From Agrococcus sp. SGAir0287 (lineage in GTDB: Bacteria > Actinomycetota > Actinomycetes > Actinomycetales > Microbacteriaceae), in assembly GCF_005484985.1 (NCBI RefSeq), contig NZ_CP027942.1, positions 2,418,001 through 2,482,000 of the forward strand: DNA of 64,000 bases. The letters are read 5' to 3'. Below the pieces are notes generated by a model. It had not been told where the DNA came from, ran no database searches, and worked only from the letters and a program-made list of their open reading frames with translations. Shown in pieces: positions 11,524-20,614 of this stretch; position 1 is the stretch's first letter; each line of letters starts with the position of its first letter. Position numbers and translations under genes: made by a program.

Positions 11524-12162
11524 ATGCGCCGACTCGCCACCGCCGCCACGCTGCTCGCAGCCTCGCTCGCCCTCAGCGGCTGCGTGCTCACGCCGCCCTC
11601 CGCACCGCCGCCGCCCACCGACGCCGCGCCTGCCCCCGATCCCACGTCGACGCAGCCGAGCAGCTCTCCGGACGCTGCGCCGTCCTCGACGCCGACGCAG
11701 GCCGCCGACGGCGAGCCGACCGGCACGGTGGAGGGCTCGACCGCCGTCATCTCCAACGACGGCGTCACCTGGCGACTCGAGCTGCTCGACTTCGGACCCG
11801 CACCCCTCGACCAGCTCACCGAGTACGCCGGCGAGGATGGCGCCCCCGCACCCGCGCCGCCGGCCGGCATGGAGGTCGGCTGGGGCTGCTTCCGCGCGAC
11901 GCTCGAGGAGGCCGAGAGCGGCTACGGCTCCCTCATCGACGTCGTCAGCCAGTTCACGGTGCCCGGCGGGGACGACGGCTGGGACTACGAGACCGTCGAC
12001 CGCGATCTCGACCTCTACGGCGCGAGCGGCGACGTCGGCACCGTCATCGACCGCGTGTGCCCCGTCGTGCTCGCACCGGAGGGCTTCGACTACGCGGCGA
12101 TCACGACGATCACCTACGGCAACCAGGGCGACGACCTCGAGCTGCAGATCCCCGCACCCTGA
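11524..12162 (+). CDS. putative lipoprotein, unknown function
   Basis: A 212-residue exported lipoprotein. MRRLATAATLLAASLALSGC gives a signal peptide with the lipobox LSGC, so Cys20 is the expected lipidated residue. A Pro/Ser/Thr/Ala-rich linker of about 50 residues follows, then a roughly 130-residue folded domain with two cysteines (WGCFRATLEE and RVCPVVLAPE) that could form a disulfide. No family was recognised. The ATG at 11524 was chosen because the signal peptide starts there, although the frame stays open to 11377. It converges with sucD and shares the terminator between them. Confidence 0.75.
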   Translation: MRRLATAATLLAASLALSGCVLTPPSAPPPPTDAAPAPDPTSTQPSSSPDAAPSSTPTQAADGEPTGTVEGSTAVISNDGVTWRLELLDFGPAPLDQLTEYAGEDGAPAPAPPAGMEVGWGCFRATLEEAESGYGSLIDVVSQFTVPGGDDGWDYETVDRDLDLYGASGDVGTVIDRVCPVVLAPEGFDYAAITTITYGNQGDDLELQIPAP

Positions 12163-12194
12163 TCGATCCGTCCGGCGCTCGGCGCTCGCGAAAT

Positions 12195-12228
12195 CAGGAG
12201 GGCCCCGGCTGATGCCGGGGCCCTCCTG
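12195..12228. terminator. bidirectional terminator between the lipoprotein gene and sucD
   Basis: A perfect 14-bp inverted repeat (12195-12208 with 12215-12228) with a CTGATG loop lies between two convergent genes. Confidence 0.85.
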
Positions 12229-12242
12229 TCGTCCGCTGCGCG

Positions 12243-13142
12243 TCAGAGCGCCGCGATGACCTCGCGCATGAGGCGCGCCGTCTCGGAGGGCGTCTTGCCG
12301 ACCTTGACGCCCGCGGCCTCGAGGGCGACCTTCTTGGCCTCGGCGGTGCCCGACGAGCCCGAGACGATCGCGCCGGCGTGGCCCATCGTCTTGCCCTCGG
12401 GAGCCGTGAAGCCCGCGACGTAGCCCACGACGGGCTTCGTGACGTTCGCCTTGATGAAGTCGGCCGCACGCTCCTCGGCGTCGCCGCCGATCTCGCCGAT
12501 CATGACGATCGCCTTCGTCTCGGGGTCGGCCTCGAACGCCTCGAGGGCGTCGATGTGCGTCGTGCCGATGATCGGGTCGCCGCCGATGCCGATGGCGGTC
12601 GAGAAGCCGATGTCGCGCAGCTCGAACATCATCTGGTACGTCAGGGTGCCCGACTTCGAGACGAGGCCGATGGGGCCCTTGCCCGTGATGTTCGCGGGCG
12701 TGATGCCGACGAGCGACTCCTCGGGCGTGATGATGCCGGGGCAGTTCGGGCCGATGATGCGCGTCGTGCCCGTGGCCTTCGCGTGCGCCCAGAACTCCGC
12801 GGAGTCCTGCACGGGGATGCCCTCGGTGATGACGACGAGCAGGCCGATGCCGGCGTCGACGGCCTCGATGACGGCGTCCTTCGCGAACGCCGGCGGCACG
12901 AAGACGATCGAGACGTCGGCGCCCGTCGCGGCCATGGCCTCCGAGACCGAGCCGAAGACGGGCAGCTCGACCGACGAGCCGTCCTTCGCGACGTGGCTCA
13001 CGGTGGTGCCGGCCTTGCGCGCGTTCACGCCGCCCACGACCTGCGTGCCGGCCGCGAGCATCCGCGCGGTGTGCTTCGAGCCCTCGCCGCCGGTGATGCC
13101 CTGGACGATGACCTTGGAATCCTTGTTCAGGTAGATCGACAT
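12243..13142 (-). CDS. sucD: succinyl-CoA synthetase alpha subunit
   Basis: Converts succinyl-CoA to succinate with substrate-level phosphorylation, together with SucC. The 299 residues start [21 protein letters not shown], the CoA-binding Rossmann domain. [20 protein letters not shown] and the phospho-His loop GHAGAIVSG are all present. The ATG at 13142 is 11 bases after the sucC stop. A much longer open frame extends upstream through sucC, but it is only the shadow of that gene in another frame. Confidence 0.97.
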   Translation of the reverse strand: MSIYLNKDSKVIVQGITGGEGSKHTARMLAAGTQVVGGVNARKAGTTVSHVAKDGSSVELPVFGSVSEAMAATGADVSIVFVPPAFAKDAVIEAVDAGIGLLVVITEGIPVQDSAEFWAHAKATGTTRIIGPNCPGIITPEESLVGITPANITGKGPIGLVSKSGTLTYQMMFELRDIGFSTAIGIGGDPIIGTTHIDALEAFEADPETKAIVMIGEIGGDAEERAADFIKANVTKPVVGYVAGFTAPEGKTMGHAGAIVSGSSGTAEAKKVALEAAGVKVGKTPSETARLMREVIAAL

Positions 13143-13153
13143 GCTGCTTCCCC

Positions 13154-14320
13154 CTACGCCGCTGCCAGCTCGGCAGCCTTGGCGGCGGCCTCGTCCATGG
13201 TGTCCACGACCGTGACGAGCGGATGCGCCGCCTCGGCCAGGATGCGTCGACCCTCGTCGACGTTGTTGCCGTCGAGTCGCACGACGAGCGGCTTCGTCGC
13301 CGCGGATCCGAGGATCCCCAGCGCCTGCACGATGCCGTTGGCGACGGCGTCGCACGCCGTGATGCCGCCGAAGACGTTGACGAAGACGCTCTTCACGTCG
13401 TCGTCGCCGAGGATGACGTCGAGGCCCGCGGCCATGACCTCGGCCGAGGCGCCGCCGCCGATGTCGAGGAAGTTGGCGGGCTTCACGCCGCCGAACTGCT
13501 CGCCGGCGTACGCGACGACGTCGAGCGTCGACATGACGAGGCCAGCGCCGTTGCCGATGATGCCGACCTGGCCGTCGAGCTTCACGTAGTTGAGGTCCGA
13601 CTCCTTGGCCTTCGCCTCGAGCGGGTCCGCCGCGGCGGCGTCCTCGAGCGCGGCGTGGCCGGGGTTGCGGAAGCCGGCGTTCTCGTCGAGCGTGACCTTG
13701 CCGTCGAGGGCGACGATCGCGCCGTCGGCCGTCTGCACGAGCGGGTTCACCTCGACGAGCGTCGCGTCCTCCTTCTCGAAGACGTCGTACAGCGTGACGA
13801 GCACCGGCGCCGCGCGCTCGATGACGTCCGCGGGGAACGACGCCTGCTCGAGGATGCGGCGGGCGACGGGCAGGGTGATGCCGACGGCGGGGTCGACCTC
13901 GACCTTGGCGAGGGCCTCGGGGCGCTCCTCGGCGAGCTGCTCGATCTCCATGCCGCCCTCGTACGAGCACATGGCGAGGTAGGAGCGGTTCGCGCGGTCG
14001 AGCAGCACGGAGAAGTAGTACTCCTCCTCGATCTGCGCACCGGCGGCGACCATGACGCGGTGGACCGTGTGGCCCTTGATGTCGAGGCCCAGGATGGCCT
14101 CCGCCGCGGCGCGCGCCTCCTCGGGGCTCTTCGCCACCTTGACGCCGCCGGCCTTGCCGCGGCCTCCGGTCTTGACCTGCGCCTTGACGACGACGACGGG
14201 GGTGCCGATCGAGCGGGCTGCCGCCTCGGCCTCCTCGGGGGTGTCGGCGATGATGCCTGGCAGGACGGGAACGCCATGGGACTCGAACATGTCCCTGGCC
14301 TGGTACTCGTAGAGATCCAC
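13154..14320 (-). CDS. sucC: succinyl-CoA synthetase beta subunit
   Basis: The 388-residue nucleotide-binding partner of SucD. It begins [22 protein letters not shown], has [19 protein letters not shown] of the ATP-grasp fold, the NPLVQTADG segment and [13 protein letters not shown] at 14320 has an AGAAGGA Shine-Dalgarno seven bases upstream. TAGGCT about 35 bases before the start is a plausible -10 box, so this operon has a normal short leader, unlike several neighbours. Confidence 0.97.
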   Translation of the reverse strand: MDLYEYQARDMFESHGVPVLPGIIADTPEEAEAAARSIGTPVVVVKAQVKTGGRGKAGGVKVAKSPEEARAAAEAILGLDIKGHTVHRVMVAAGAQIEEEYYFSVLLDRANRSYLAMCSYEGGMEIEQLAEERPEALAKVEVDPAVGITLPVARRILEQASFPADVIERAAPVLVTLYDVFEKEDATLVEVNPLVQTADGAIVALDGKVTLDENAGFRNPGHAALEDAAAADPLEAKAKESDLNYVKLDGQVGIIGNGAGLVMSTLDVVAYAGEQFGGVKPANFLDIGGGASAEVMAAGLDVILGDDDVKSVFVNVFGGITACDAVANGIVQALGILGSAATKPLVVRLDGNNVDEGRRILAEAAHPLVTVVDTMDEAAAKAAELAAA

Positions 14321-14574
14321 CGGAATCCTTCTGCTGGGAGTGGGGGCCGCCGACCAGCCTAGCCCGGTCGCGCCACCCGCCTCGTCGCGCGTGGTACGGC
14401 GTCTGCGGACGGTCGAGGACGCTCGCGGACGCGATGCGCGCGCCCGTGCGGATCGGCTCTCGGGCCGCCCCGAGGATTCGGTGCGCCGAAGCCGTTGCCT
14501 TCGGCTCCGTCGGCGCCGAGATGGCAGGCCCGCCCCCGTCGCGCGAGCGCGCGCATGCGCGGACGATGGAAGGC

Positions 14575-15300
14575 ATGGATCCCGCGCTGCACCGCCACCC
14601 CGACCTGCCCGCGCCGGTCGAGTCGACCGCCTCGCGGCTGTCGTGGCTGCGCGCGGCCGTGCTCGGCGCGAACGACGGCATCGTCTCGACCGCCGCGCTC
14701 ATCGTGGGCGTCGCGGCATCGGGCGCGAGCTCGGGCGCGATCCTCACGGCCGGCACCGCGGCGCTCGTCGCGGGCGCGCTCTCGATGGGCGTCGGCGAGT
14801 ACGTCTCGGTGTCGTCGCAGCGCGACAGCGAGCGCGCCGCGATCCGCCGCGAGCGCCGCTTCCTCGCCTCCAACCCCGTCGGGCAGGAGGCGCAGCTCGC
14901 GCACATGTACGAGCTGCGCGGCCTCTCGCCGCGCACGGCGCACGCCGTCGCCGCCGAGCTCTCGGCGGCCGACCCGCTCCGCGCGCACCTCGACATCGAG
15001 TACCGCCTCGACGAGGACGAGTCGCCGAACGACCCGTGGGCCGCTGCCGCCGCGTCTGCCGCGGCCTTCTCGGCGGGCGCCGTGATCCCGCTGCTCGCGG
15101 TGATCCTCATGCCGACGTCGTGGGCGCCGTGGTCGATCGTCGCCGCGGTCGTCGTCGCGCTGCTCGCGACGGGCTTCACGGCCGCGCGCATCGGCGCGGC
15201 GGGCAAGCGACGGGCGATGCTGCGCGTGCTCGTCGGCGGCGTCGGCGCCCTCGCGATCACCTTCGTCATCGGCTCGCTCTTCGGCACGCACGTCGCGTAG
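14575..15300 (+). CDS. VIT1/CCC1-family divalent metal transporter
   Basis: A 241-residue membrane protein of the VIT1/CCC1 family, which in yeast and plants moves Fe(II) or Mn(II); bacterial substrates are mostly unproven. The family signature is clear: [26 protein letters not shown], then [21 protein letters not shown]. The cytoplasmic metal-binding linker has repeated Glu residues, and [17 protein letters not shown] with two further helices closes the protein. The start at 14575 was chosen over the in-frame ATG at 14566 because GGACGAT seven bases upstream looks like the -10 box of a leaderless transcript. The same arrangement precedes the gene at 18586. Confidence 0.85.
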   Translation: MDPALHRHPDLPAPVESTASRLSWLRAAVLGANDGIVSTAALIVGVAASGASSGAILTAGTAALVAGALSMGVGEYVSVSSQRDSERAAIRRERRFLASNPVGQEAQLAHMYELRGLSPRTAHAVAAELSAADPLRAHLDIEYRLDEDESPNDPWAAAAASAAAFSAGAVIPLLAVILMPTSWAPWSIVAAVVVALLATGFTAARIGAAGKRRAMLRVLVGGVGALAITFVIGSLFGTHVA

Positions 15301-15333
15301 CGGCGCGGGCGACCGCGCGTCGGTGGTGCGGCG

Positions 15334-15339
15334 TAGCGT
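15334..15339 (+). promoter_or_regulatory. -10 box, leaderless promoter of the VOC gene
   Basis: TAGCGT lies six bases before the ATG at 15346, with no Shine-Dalgarno between them. Confidence 0.55.
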
Positions 15340-15345
15340 CGGCGC

Positions 15346-15747
15346 ATGGACACCACCGCGAACGAGGGCGGCGCAGCCCTCGAGGTCAGGATCGAGCTCG
15401 TCTTCGTGCCGGTCGCCGACGTCGACCGCTCGGTCGCCTTCTACGGCGAGACGCTCGGCTGGAGCGTCGACCACGATCAGCGCGTCTCCGACGCGCTGCG
15501 CTTCGTGCAGGTGACGCCGCCCGGCTCGGCGTGCTCGATCGCCTTCGGCACAGGCATCAGCGACGACGAGCCCGGGTCGATGCGCAACGTGCAGGCCGTC
15601 ATCCCCGACGCCGACGCCGCCCTGGCCGACCTGCGAGCGCGGGGCGTGGATGCCGAGGGCGTCGACGAGCTGGCGTGGGGCCGCTTCGTGTCGTTCGTCG
15701 ACCCCGATGGCAATCGCTGGGTGCTGCAGCAGCTGCCGCAGCGCTGA
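15346..15747 (+). CDS. VOC-fold (glyoxalase/bleomycin-resistance type) protein
   Basis: A 133-residue single-domain vicinal-oxygen-chelate protein: [26 protein letters not shown] at the start and [15 protein letters not shown] at the end. The conserved Glu of many VOC enzymes is replaced by Trp-Val in the last strand (NRWVLQQ), so metal chemistry is uncertain. It could bind a small molecule or be an enzyme of unknown substrate. It is convergent with the TetR gene, with only nine bases between stops. Confidence 0.8.
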   Translation: MDTTANEGGAALEVRIELVFVPVADVDRSVAFYGETLGWSVDHDQRVSDALRFVQVTPPGSACSIAFGTGISDDEPGSMRNVQAVIPDADAALADLRARGVDAEGVDELAWGRFVSFVDPDGNRWVLQQLPQR

Positions 15748-15756
15748 TCCCGGCGC

Positions 15757-16314
15757 TCAGGGCTCGATGGCGGCGAGGATGCGGTCGAGGCCGTAGGCGA
15801 ACGCGGCATCGACGTCGCCGCCGAGGCGGAAGGCGCCGGCGAGGTCCATGGCGAGGAAGCCGTGGAGCCAGGCGGTGAGCAGTCGCGCCGCGTCGAGCGC
15901 GTCTTCGTCGCCGACGAGCTCCCGCGTCGCGGCGAGCAGCGGGTCCGCGGCGGTCGCGAGCGCTGCGGGATCCGGCGCCTGCGGCGACGGGGGCCCGAAG
16001 ACGAGGCCGTAGCCGACGGGCGCGCGACGCGCGAAGGCGCGCGTCGCCTCGGCGATCGCCACGAGCCTGCCGCGCGCATCCGTGCCGGCGTCGGCAGCCG
16101 CGGCGAGCTCGCTCGCGAGCTCGTCGAGGGTCGCGGCGACGACGGCCGCGAGAAGCGCGTCGCGACCTGCGACGCGCTTGTACAGCGACGGCGCCCGCAC
16201 GCCGACCCTCTCGGCGACGGCCTGCATCGTCAGCGCCGCCGCGCCGCCCTCCTCGACGATGGCGCGACCGGCGGCGATCACGGCGTCGGTCGTCGTGCGC
16301 TCGGGTGCCGGCAT
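15757..16314 (-). CDS. TetR-family transcriptional regulator
   Basis: A 185-residue repressor-like protein. The N-terminal helix-turn-helix is typical (AAALTMQAVAERVGVRAPSLYKRVAGRDALLAAV, residues about 25-60). It is followed by an alpha-helical ligand domain resembling the TetR WHG type (GYGLVFGPP, TAWLHGFLAMDLAGAF). It is divergent from a metallo-beta-lactamase-fold hydrolase. Two copies of a 17-bp inverted repeat lie in the 69-bp gap between them. It probably represses both itself and the hydrolase. A GAGGAGG ribosome-binding site lies six bases before the ATG. Confidence 0.9.
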   Translation of the reverse strand: MPAPERTTTDAVIAAGRAIVEEGGAAALTMQAVAERVGVRAPSLYKRVAGRDALLAAVVAATLDELASELAAAADAGTDARGRLVAIAEATRAFARRAPVGYGLVFGPPSPQAPDPAALATAADPLLAATRELVGDEDALDAARLLTAWLHGFLAMDLAGAFRLGGDVDAAFAYGLDRILAAIEP

Positions 16315-16341
16315 GCGCCCTCCTCGGTCGCCTCGAGCATA

Positions 16342-16380
16342 GGCTATTGACCGTAGCCATGAAGGCTATGTACCGTAGCC
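16342..16380. promoter_or_regulatory. paired TetR operators
   Basis: Two direct copies of the inverted repeat GGCTAnnnnnnnTAGCC occupy 16342-16358 and 16364-16380. Both end in ACCGTAGCC, and the centres are 22 bp apart. They fill most of the divergent gap, and the second ends three bases before the hydrolase start, so bound repressor would block both genes. Confidence 0.8.
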
Positions 16381-16383
16381 ATC

Positions 16384-17088
16384 ATGCAGCTCGCACCCGG
16401 CATCCACCGTCTCGGCGACGATCGTGTCGCCTTCCTGCTCGTCGTCGCCGACGACGGCCTCACCCTCGTCGACGCGGGCCTGCCCGGCCATCGACGCGAC
16501 CTGCGACGCGCGCTGCGCGCGCTCGGCCGCTCGGAGGCCGACGTGTGCGGCATCGTGCTCACGCACGGCGACGTCGACCACATCGGATTCGCCGAGGCGC
16601 TGCGCCGCGACCACGGCGTGCCCGTCTACGTGCACGGCGCCGACGCCGCACGCACGCGCGGCGACGAGGCCGCGCCGTCGACCGCGACGCCGCCGTGGCG
16701 CCCGGGCGCAGCGCTCGGCTTCATCGCCACGATGCTGACGAAGGGTGGCCGCACGCGACGCGTCGCCCAGGTGCGCACCGTCGTCGACGGCGACGTGCTG
16801 CCGCTGCCGGGTGCCCCGACGATCGTGGCGATGCCGGGGCACTCGCCGGGATCGATCGCCGTGCTCCTGCCCGAGCACCGCGTGGTCGCCGTCGGCGACG
16901 CGCTCACGACGCGGCACGTGCTCACGGGCGACGAGCAACCGCAGCTCGCGCCGTTCACCGACGACCCCGCCGCGGCCGCCGCCTCGCTCGACCGGCTCGC
17001 GGCGCTCGACGCCGACGTCGTCGTGCCCGGCCACGGCACCGTGGGGCGCGGCACGCCCCGCGCGCTCGTCGAGGCGATCCGCGCCTGA
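16384..17088 (+). CDS. metallo-beta-lactamase-fold hydrolase
   Basis: A 234-residue hydrolase. The metal motif reads LTHGDVDHIGF, in which the second His of the usual HxHxDH is Asp, a variant seen in some family members. Downstream ligands are present in MPGHSPGSIAV, VGDAL and VPGHGT. The substrate is unknown; such proteins hydrolyse thioesters, lactones or phosphodiesters. It is divergently transcribed from the TetR regulator at 15757-16314, and its start abuts one of the two operators, so it is probably the regulated target. Confidence 0.85.
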   Translation: MQLAPGIHRLGDDRVAFLLVVADDGLTLVDAGLPGHRRDLRRALRALGRSEADVCGIVLTHGDVDHIGFAEALRRDHGVPVYVHGADAARTRGDEAAPSTATPPWRPGAALGFIATMLTKGGRTRRVAQVRTVVDGDVLPLPGAPTIVAMPGHSPGSIAVLLPEHRVVAVGDALTTRHVLTGDEQPQLAPFTDDPAAAAASLDRLAALDADVVVPGHGTVGRGTPRALVEAIRA

Positions 17089-17125
17089 GCGAGCGCGCGC
17101 GGCATGCGCGCGCCGCGATGGCCCG

Positions 17126-18535
17126 TCAGTCGAGCGTGTCGAGGATGTCCGTGAGCACCTCGACCGTCGTGAGCGGACTCACGATGGCGAAGCGCAGCAC
17201 GGGCTCGCCGGCGTGCGAGCTCGGCACGCAGAAGGCGCGCTGCTCGTCGAGCAGCCGATCCGACCACCGCTGGTAGTCGGCGAGCGTCCATCCCTCCCTG
17301 CGGAAGACGACGACCGAGAGCTGCGGCGGTCGCACGAGCGAGAGCTGCGGGCGCTGCTCGATCTCGGCGGCGATCGCCGCCGCGGCGTCGATCCCGTGCC
17401 GGATCGCGGCGCGGTACTGCTCGGTGCCGTGCGTCGCGAGCGAGAACCACAGCGGGAGGCCGCGCGAGCGCCGCGTGAGCTGCACCGCGAGGTCGGAGGG
17501 GTTCCAGTCGGCCGACTCGGTGAGGGTGTCGAGGTACTCGGCGTGCTGCGTGTGCGCGAGGCGCGCCCCTGCCGGGTCGCGGTACAGCAGGGCGCACGCG
17601 TCGAAGGGCGCGAAGAGCCACTTGTGCGGGTCGACGACGAGCGAGTCGGCGAGCTCGACGCCGGCGAAGGCCGGGCGCAGGTCGTCGACGAGCATCGCGG
17701 CCAGCCCGTACGCGCCGTCGACGTGCAGCCACACGCCGCGGTCCTTGGCGGCGCGCGCGATCCCCGCGATGTCGTCGACGATGCCGAAGTTCGTCGTGCC
17801 GCCGGTCGCGACGACCGCGAAGACGCCGGGGTGCGCGTCGAGCGCCGCGGCGACGTCGTCACCCTGCAGCCGGCCGTCCTGGCCCGTCGGCACGCCCACG
17901 ACGTCGACGTCCATCACGGCGGCGGCCGACGCGATCGACGAGTGCGCCTCGGCGCTGCACACCACGGCGAGGCGCACGGGCGCCTGGTCGTCCATGGCCG
18001 CCCGATGGCGGCGATAGGCGTCGCGCGCGGCGACGAGCGCCGAGAGGTTGCCGATCGTGCCGCCCTGCACGAAGACGCCGCCCGCGCCCTCGGGGAGGCC
18101 GAACTCGCGCGCGAGCCAGTGCAGCACCTCGTTCTCGGCGTGCACGGCGCCCGCGCCCTCCATCCACGATCCGCCGTAGATCGCCGACGCGGAGACGACG
18201 AGGTCGAACGCGATCGCCGCCTTGCTCGGCGCCGAGGGGATGAAGGAGACGTATCCGGGGTGGTCGGTCGACAGGCACGCGGGGGCGAGCACGTCGGCGA
18301 AGAGCGTCGTCGCGCGCTCGGCGCCGATGCCCTCGGGCGTGATCGACGCGCCGGCCTGCGCGGCGAGCTCGTCGGGCGGCACCGCGCGGTCGAGGGGCAC
18401 GCGCTCGTAGAGGGCGCGCTCGCGGGCGTATCGCAGCACGCGGTCGACCACCTCGCGGGTGTCGTCGGAGATCTCGTGCATGGCATCGGGTCGCAGCATC
18501 GCGTCCCCAGGGGTCTCGGCAGGCATCGACTCCAT
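17126..18535 (-). CDS. PLP-dependent amino-acid decarboxylase (group II)
   Basis: A 469-residue enzyme of the aromatic-L-amino-acid/glutamate decarboxylase group. HPGYVSFIPSAPSKAA at about residue 90, GVFVQGGTIGNLSALVAARDA (phosphate binding), AHSSIASAAAVM, HVDGAYG and the PLP-lysine motif VVDPHKWLFAPFD are all present. The substrate cannot be fixed from sequence; tryptophan, tyrosine or DOPA-like amino acids are candidates. ATG at 18535 is used, though an ATG three codons downstream is equally possible. No obvious operon partner is present. Confidence 0.88.
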   Translation of the reverse strand: MESMPAETPGDAMLRPDAMHEISDDTREVVDRVLRYARERALYERVPLDRAVPPDELAAQAGASITPEGIGAERATTLFADVLAPACLSTDHPGYVSFIPSAPSKAAIAFDLVVSASAIYGGSWMEGAGAVHAENEVLHWLAREFGLPEGAGGVFVQGGTIGNLSALVAARDAYRRHRAAMDDQAPVRLAVVCSAEAHSSIASAAAVMDVDVVGVPTGQDGRLQGDDVAAALDAHPGVFAVVATGGTTNFGIVDDIAGIARAAKDRGVWLHVDGAYGLAAMLVDDLRPAFAGVELADSLVVDPHKWLFAPFDACALLYRDPAGARLAHTQHAEYLDTLTESADWNPSDLAVQLTRRSRGLPLWFSLATHGTEQYRAAIRHGIDAAAAIAAEIEQRPQLSLVRPPQLSVVVFRREGWTLADYQRWSDRLLDEQRAFCVPSSHAGEPVLRFAIVSPLTTVEVLTDILDTLD

Positions 18536-18585
18536 GGTGGCGTACGCGTGTGGCGGGCGGGACCCCCGCCTGGGACGATGGGAGC

Positions 18586-18771
18586 ATGCAGCAGCAGCGG
18601 GAGCCGTGGCACGAGCACGAGCGCGACCGCGTGCCGCCCGAGCTCGACCCCGCGTTCTCGGAGTTCGACGACGATCGTCCGTCGCGCACGATGGCGAACC
18701 GGCTGCGGCCCGTCATCTGGGTCGCGGCCATCGCGGCGCTCGTCGCCATGACGCTGACGTTCGTGCTCTGA
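18586..18771 (+). CDS. small single-pass membrane protein, unknown function
   Basis: A 61-residue protein with an acidic and basic hydrophilic N-terminus and one C-terminal membrane helix (PVIWVAAIAALVAMTLTFVL). GGACGAT six bases before the ATG suggests a leaderless promoter. No family was recognised. It is divergent from the decarboxylase, and a functional link is not evident. Confidence 0.6.
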   Translation: MQQQREPWHEHERDRVPPELDPAFSEFDDDRPSRTMANRLRPVIWVAAIAALVAMTLTFVL

Positions 18772-18835
18772 CCCGCTCGGGCGGCCCCCGCCAGCCCCTG
18801 TCGCGGCCGCGGCGGCGGCGATAGCGTGCGGATGC

Positions 18836-19927
18836 ATGACCCTGACGCGCAGGACGATGCTCTCGGGGATGCTCGCGACCGGCCTCGGGCTGGCAGGCTG
18901 CGCCACTGCCGACGTCGTCGTGCACTCGCCTGCCGACGCCGATCCCGACGCGGGCGCATCCCCCGCGCCGCCCGCACCGGCGTTCCCGACGCTCGATCGC
19001 ACGATCGCCTCGGGGCTCGCGGTGCCGTGGTCGCTGGCGTTCCTCGCCGACGGTGCCGCGCTCGTCTCCGAGCGCGGCACCGGCAGGGTGCTGCGCGTCG
19101 ACGACGCGGGCGCCGTCGACGAGGTCGGGGTCGTGCCAGGGGTCGTCGGCCGCGGCGAGGGCGGCCTCCTCGGCCTCGCCCTCTCGCCCGACGAGTCGGC
19201 GCTCTACGCGTACCTGTCGACCGAGTCCGACAACCGCATCGTGCGCATGCCGTTCGACGGCGGCCTCGGCACGCCGGAGGTGCTCGTCGACGGCATCGCG
19301 CTCGCGTCGAACCATCAGGGCGGGCGGCTTCGCTTCGGGCCCGACGGCATGCTGTACGCGACGGTCGGCGACGCCGCCGACGGGTCGAGGTCGCAGGATC
19401 CGGACGACCTGGCGGGCAAGATCCTCCGCCTCGACGCCGACGGGCGGGCCGCCGAGGGCAATCCCTTCGGCACGCGGGTGTGGTCGCTCGGGCACCGGAA
19501 CCCGCAGGGCATCGCATGGGACGGCGATCGGATGTGGTCGGCGGAGCTGGGGCAGAACCAGGTCGACGAGCTGAATCGGATCGATCCGGGCGCGAACTAC
19601 GGCTGGCCGACGATCGAGGGCACCGGCGGCGCCCCGACGTACGCCGATCCCGTCGTGACGTGGCCGACCTCCGAGTGCTCGCCGTCGGGCCTCGAGATCG
19701 ACCGCGGGGTCGCCTACGTCTGCGCGCTGCGCGGGCAGGGCCTGTGGGTCGTGCCGATCGCCGGCGACGGGGCGGGCACGCCCCTCAAGGCGTTCGACCG
19801 CGAGCTCGGCAGGCTGCGCTGCGTCGCGCTCGCCCCCGACGGTGCGCTCTGGATCACGACGAGCAACCGCGACGCGAACGGCACACCCTCGGCCGAGGAC
19901 GACCGCATCGTCCGCGTCTTGATCTGA
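18836..19927 (+). CDS. PQQ-type sugar dehydrogenase (glucose/sorbosone dehydrogenase family), lipoprotein
   Basis: A 363-residue exported beta-propeller. The signal MTLTRRTMLSGMLATGLGLAGC combines twin arginines with a lipobox (LAGC, Cys22), so it is probably a Tat-exported lipoprotein. Family motifs are LAVPWSLAFLADGAALVSERGTG, GEGGLLGLALSPD, NHQGGRLRFGPDGMLYATVGDA, GHRNPQGIAWD and GANYGWPTIEG. Relatives oxidise aldose sugars with pyrroloquinoline quinone. TAGCGT eight bases before the ATG fits a near-leaderless promoter. The gene ends three bases before the convergent response-regulator gene. Confidence 0.88.
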   Translation: MTLTRRTMLSGMLATGLGLAGCATADVVVHSPADADPDAGASPAPPAPAFPTLDRTIASGLAVPWSLAFLADGAALVSERGTGRVLRVDDAGAVDEVGVVPGVVGRGEGGLLGLALSPDESALYAYLSTESDNRIVRMPFDGGLGTPEVLVDGIALASNHQGGRLRFGPDGMLYATVGDAADGSRSQDPDDLAGKILRLDADGRAAEGNPFGTRVWSLGHRNPQGIAWDGDRMWSAELGQNQVDELNRIDPGANYGWPTIEGTGGAPTYADPVVTWPTSECSPSGLEIDRGVAYVCALRGQGLWVVPIAGDGAGTPLKAFDRELGRLRCVALAPDGALWITTSNRDANGTPSAEDDRIVRVLI

Positions 19928-19930
19928 CCC

Positions 19931-20614
19931 TCAGCCGCTCGTCGCGGAGTACCTGTGCTCAGGCCTCCCGGTCGAGCCGTACCGCGGCTCGACGCGCGCG
20001 ACGCCGAGCTCCACGAGCCGCTCGAGGTAGCGGCGTGCGCTCACGCGCGACATGCCGATCCGCTCGGCCACCTCGGCGGCCGAGGCGTCCGCGCCCACCG
20101 CGACGAGCGCCTCCTCGACCGTCTGCAGCGTGCGGTCGTTGACGCCCTTGCGCACGAGGCGGGGGCCGGCCTGGCTGCCGAGCACCGCGTCGATGCCCGC
20201 CTGGTCGAGCGTCGACGCGGCGAGCGCGCGCTCCTGCACGACGGCGCGATGGACGTCGTCGAGCCGCTGATGCAGCGTCTGCATGTCGAAGGGCTTCACG
20301 AGGTAGTGCCGCACGCCCTGCGTGCGCGCCATGCGCACCGTCTCGAGGTCGCGCGCTGCCGTCACCGCGACGACCTCGACGCGGCTGCCGCGCGACCGCA
20401 GCCGGCGCAGCACCGTGAGGCCCGACATGTCCGGCAGGTGCACGTCGAGCAGGACGACGTCGGGCGCGAGCGTCTCGGCGGCGTCGAGCGCCTGCTCCCC
20501 CGTCGGCGCGACCGCGACGACCTGGAAGCCCGCGTGCCGCTCGACGAAGCCGCGCGTCACGATCGCGACCTCGGGCTCGTCCTCGACGACGAGGACGCGC
20601 AGCACGACGGTCAC
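19931..20614 (-). CDS. CitB/DctR-type response regulator
   Basis: A 227-residue regulator. The receiver domain (about 1-125) has VLVVEDEPEV, phospho-acceptor Asp in VLLDVHLPDMSGL and Lys in YLVKPFDMQTL. The C-terminal winged-helix region (AAEVAERIGMSRVSARRYLERLVELGVARVEPRYGSTGRPEHRYS) is typical of the CitB/DcuR group that controls di- and tricarboxylate uptake. It overlaps the sensor kinase gene by GTGA, and the pair is divergent from tctCBA, its probable target. Confidence 0.92.
   Translation of the reverse strand: MTVVLRVLVVEDEPEVAIVTRGFVERHAGFQVVAVAPTGEQALDAAETLAPDVVLLDVHLPDMSGLTVLRRLRSRGSRVEVVAVTAARDLETVRMARTQGVRHYLVKPFDMQTLHQRLDDVHRAVVQERALAASTLDQAGIDAVLGSQAGPRLVRKGVNDRTLQTVEEALVAVGADASAAEVAERIGMSRVSARRYLERLVELGVARVEPRYGSTGRPEHRYSATSG

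Noticed and set aside
12243-15356. One very long reading frame apparently fusing other sequence to sucD
   Set aside because: Only the last 299 codons match SucD, and the rest is sucC read in the wrong frame. The ATG at 13142 and its position after the sucC stop define the real gene.
15477-16079. A 200-codon minus-strand frame over the VOC and TetR genes
   Set aside because: It overlaps both well-supported genes in another frame and is rich in Ser, Arg and Pro with no recognisable domain.
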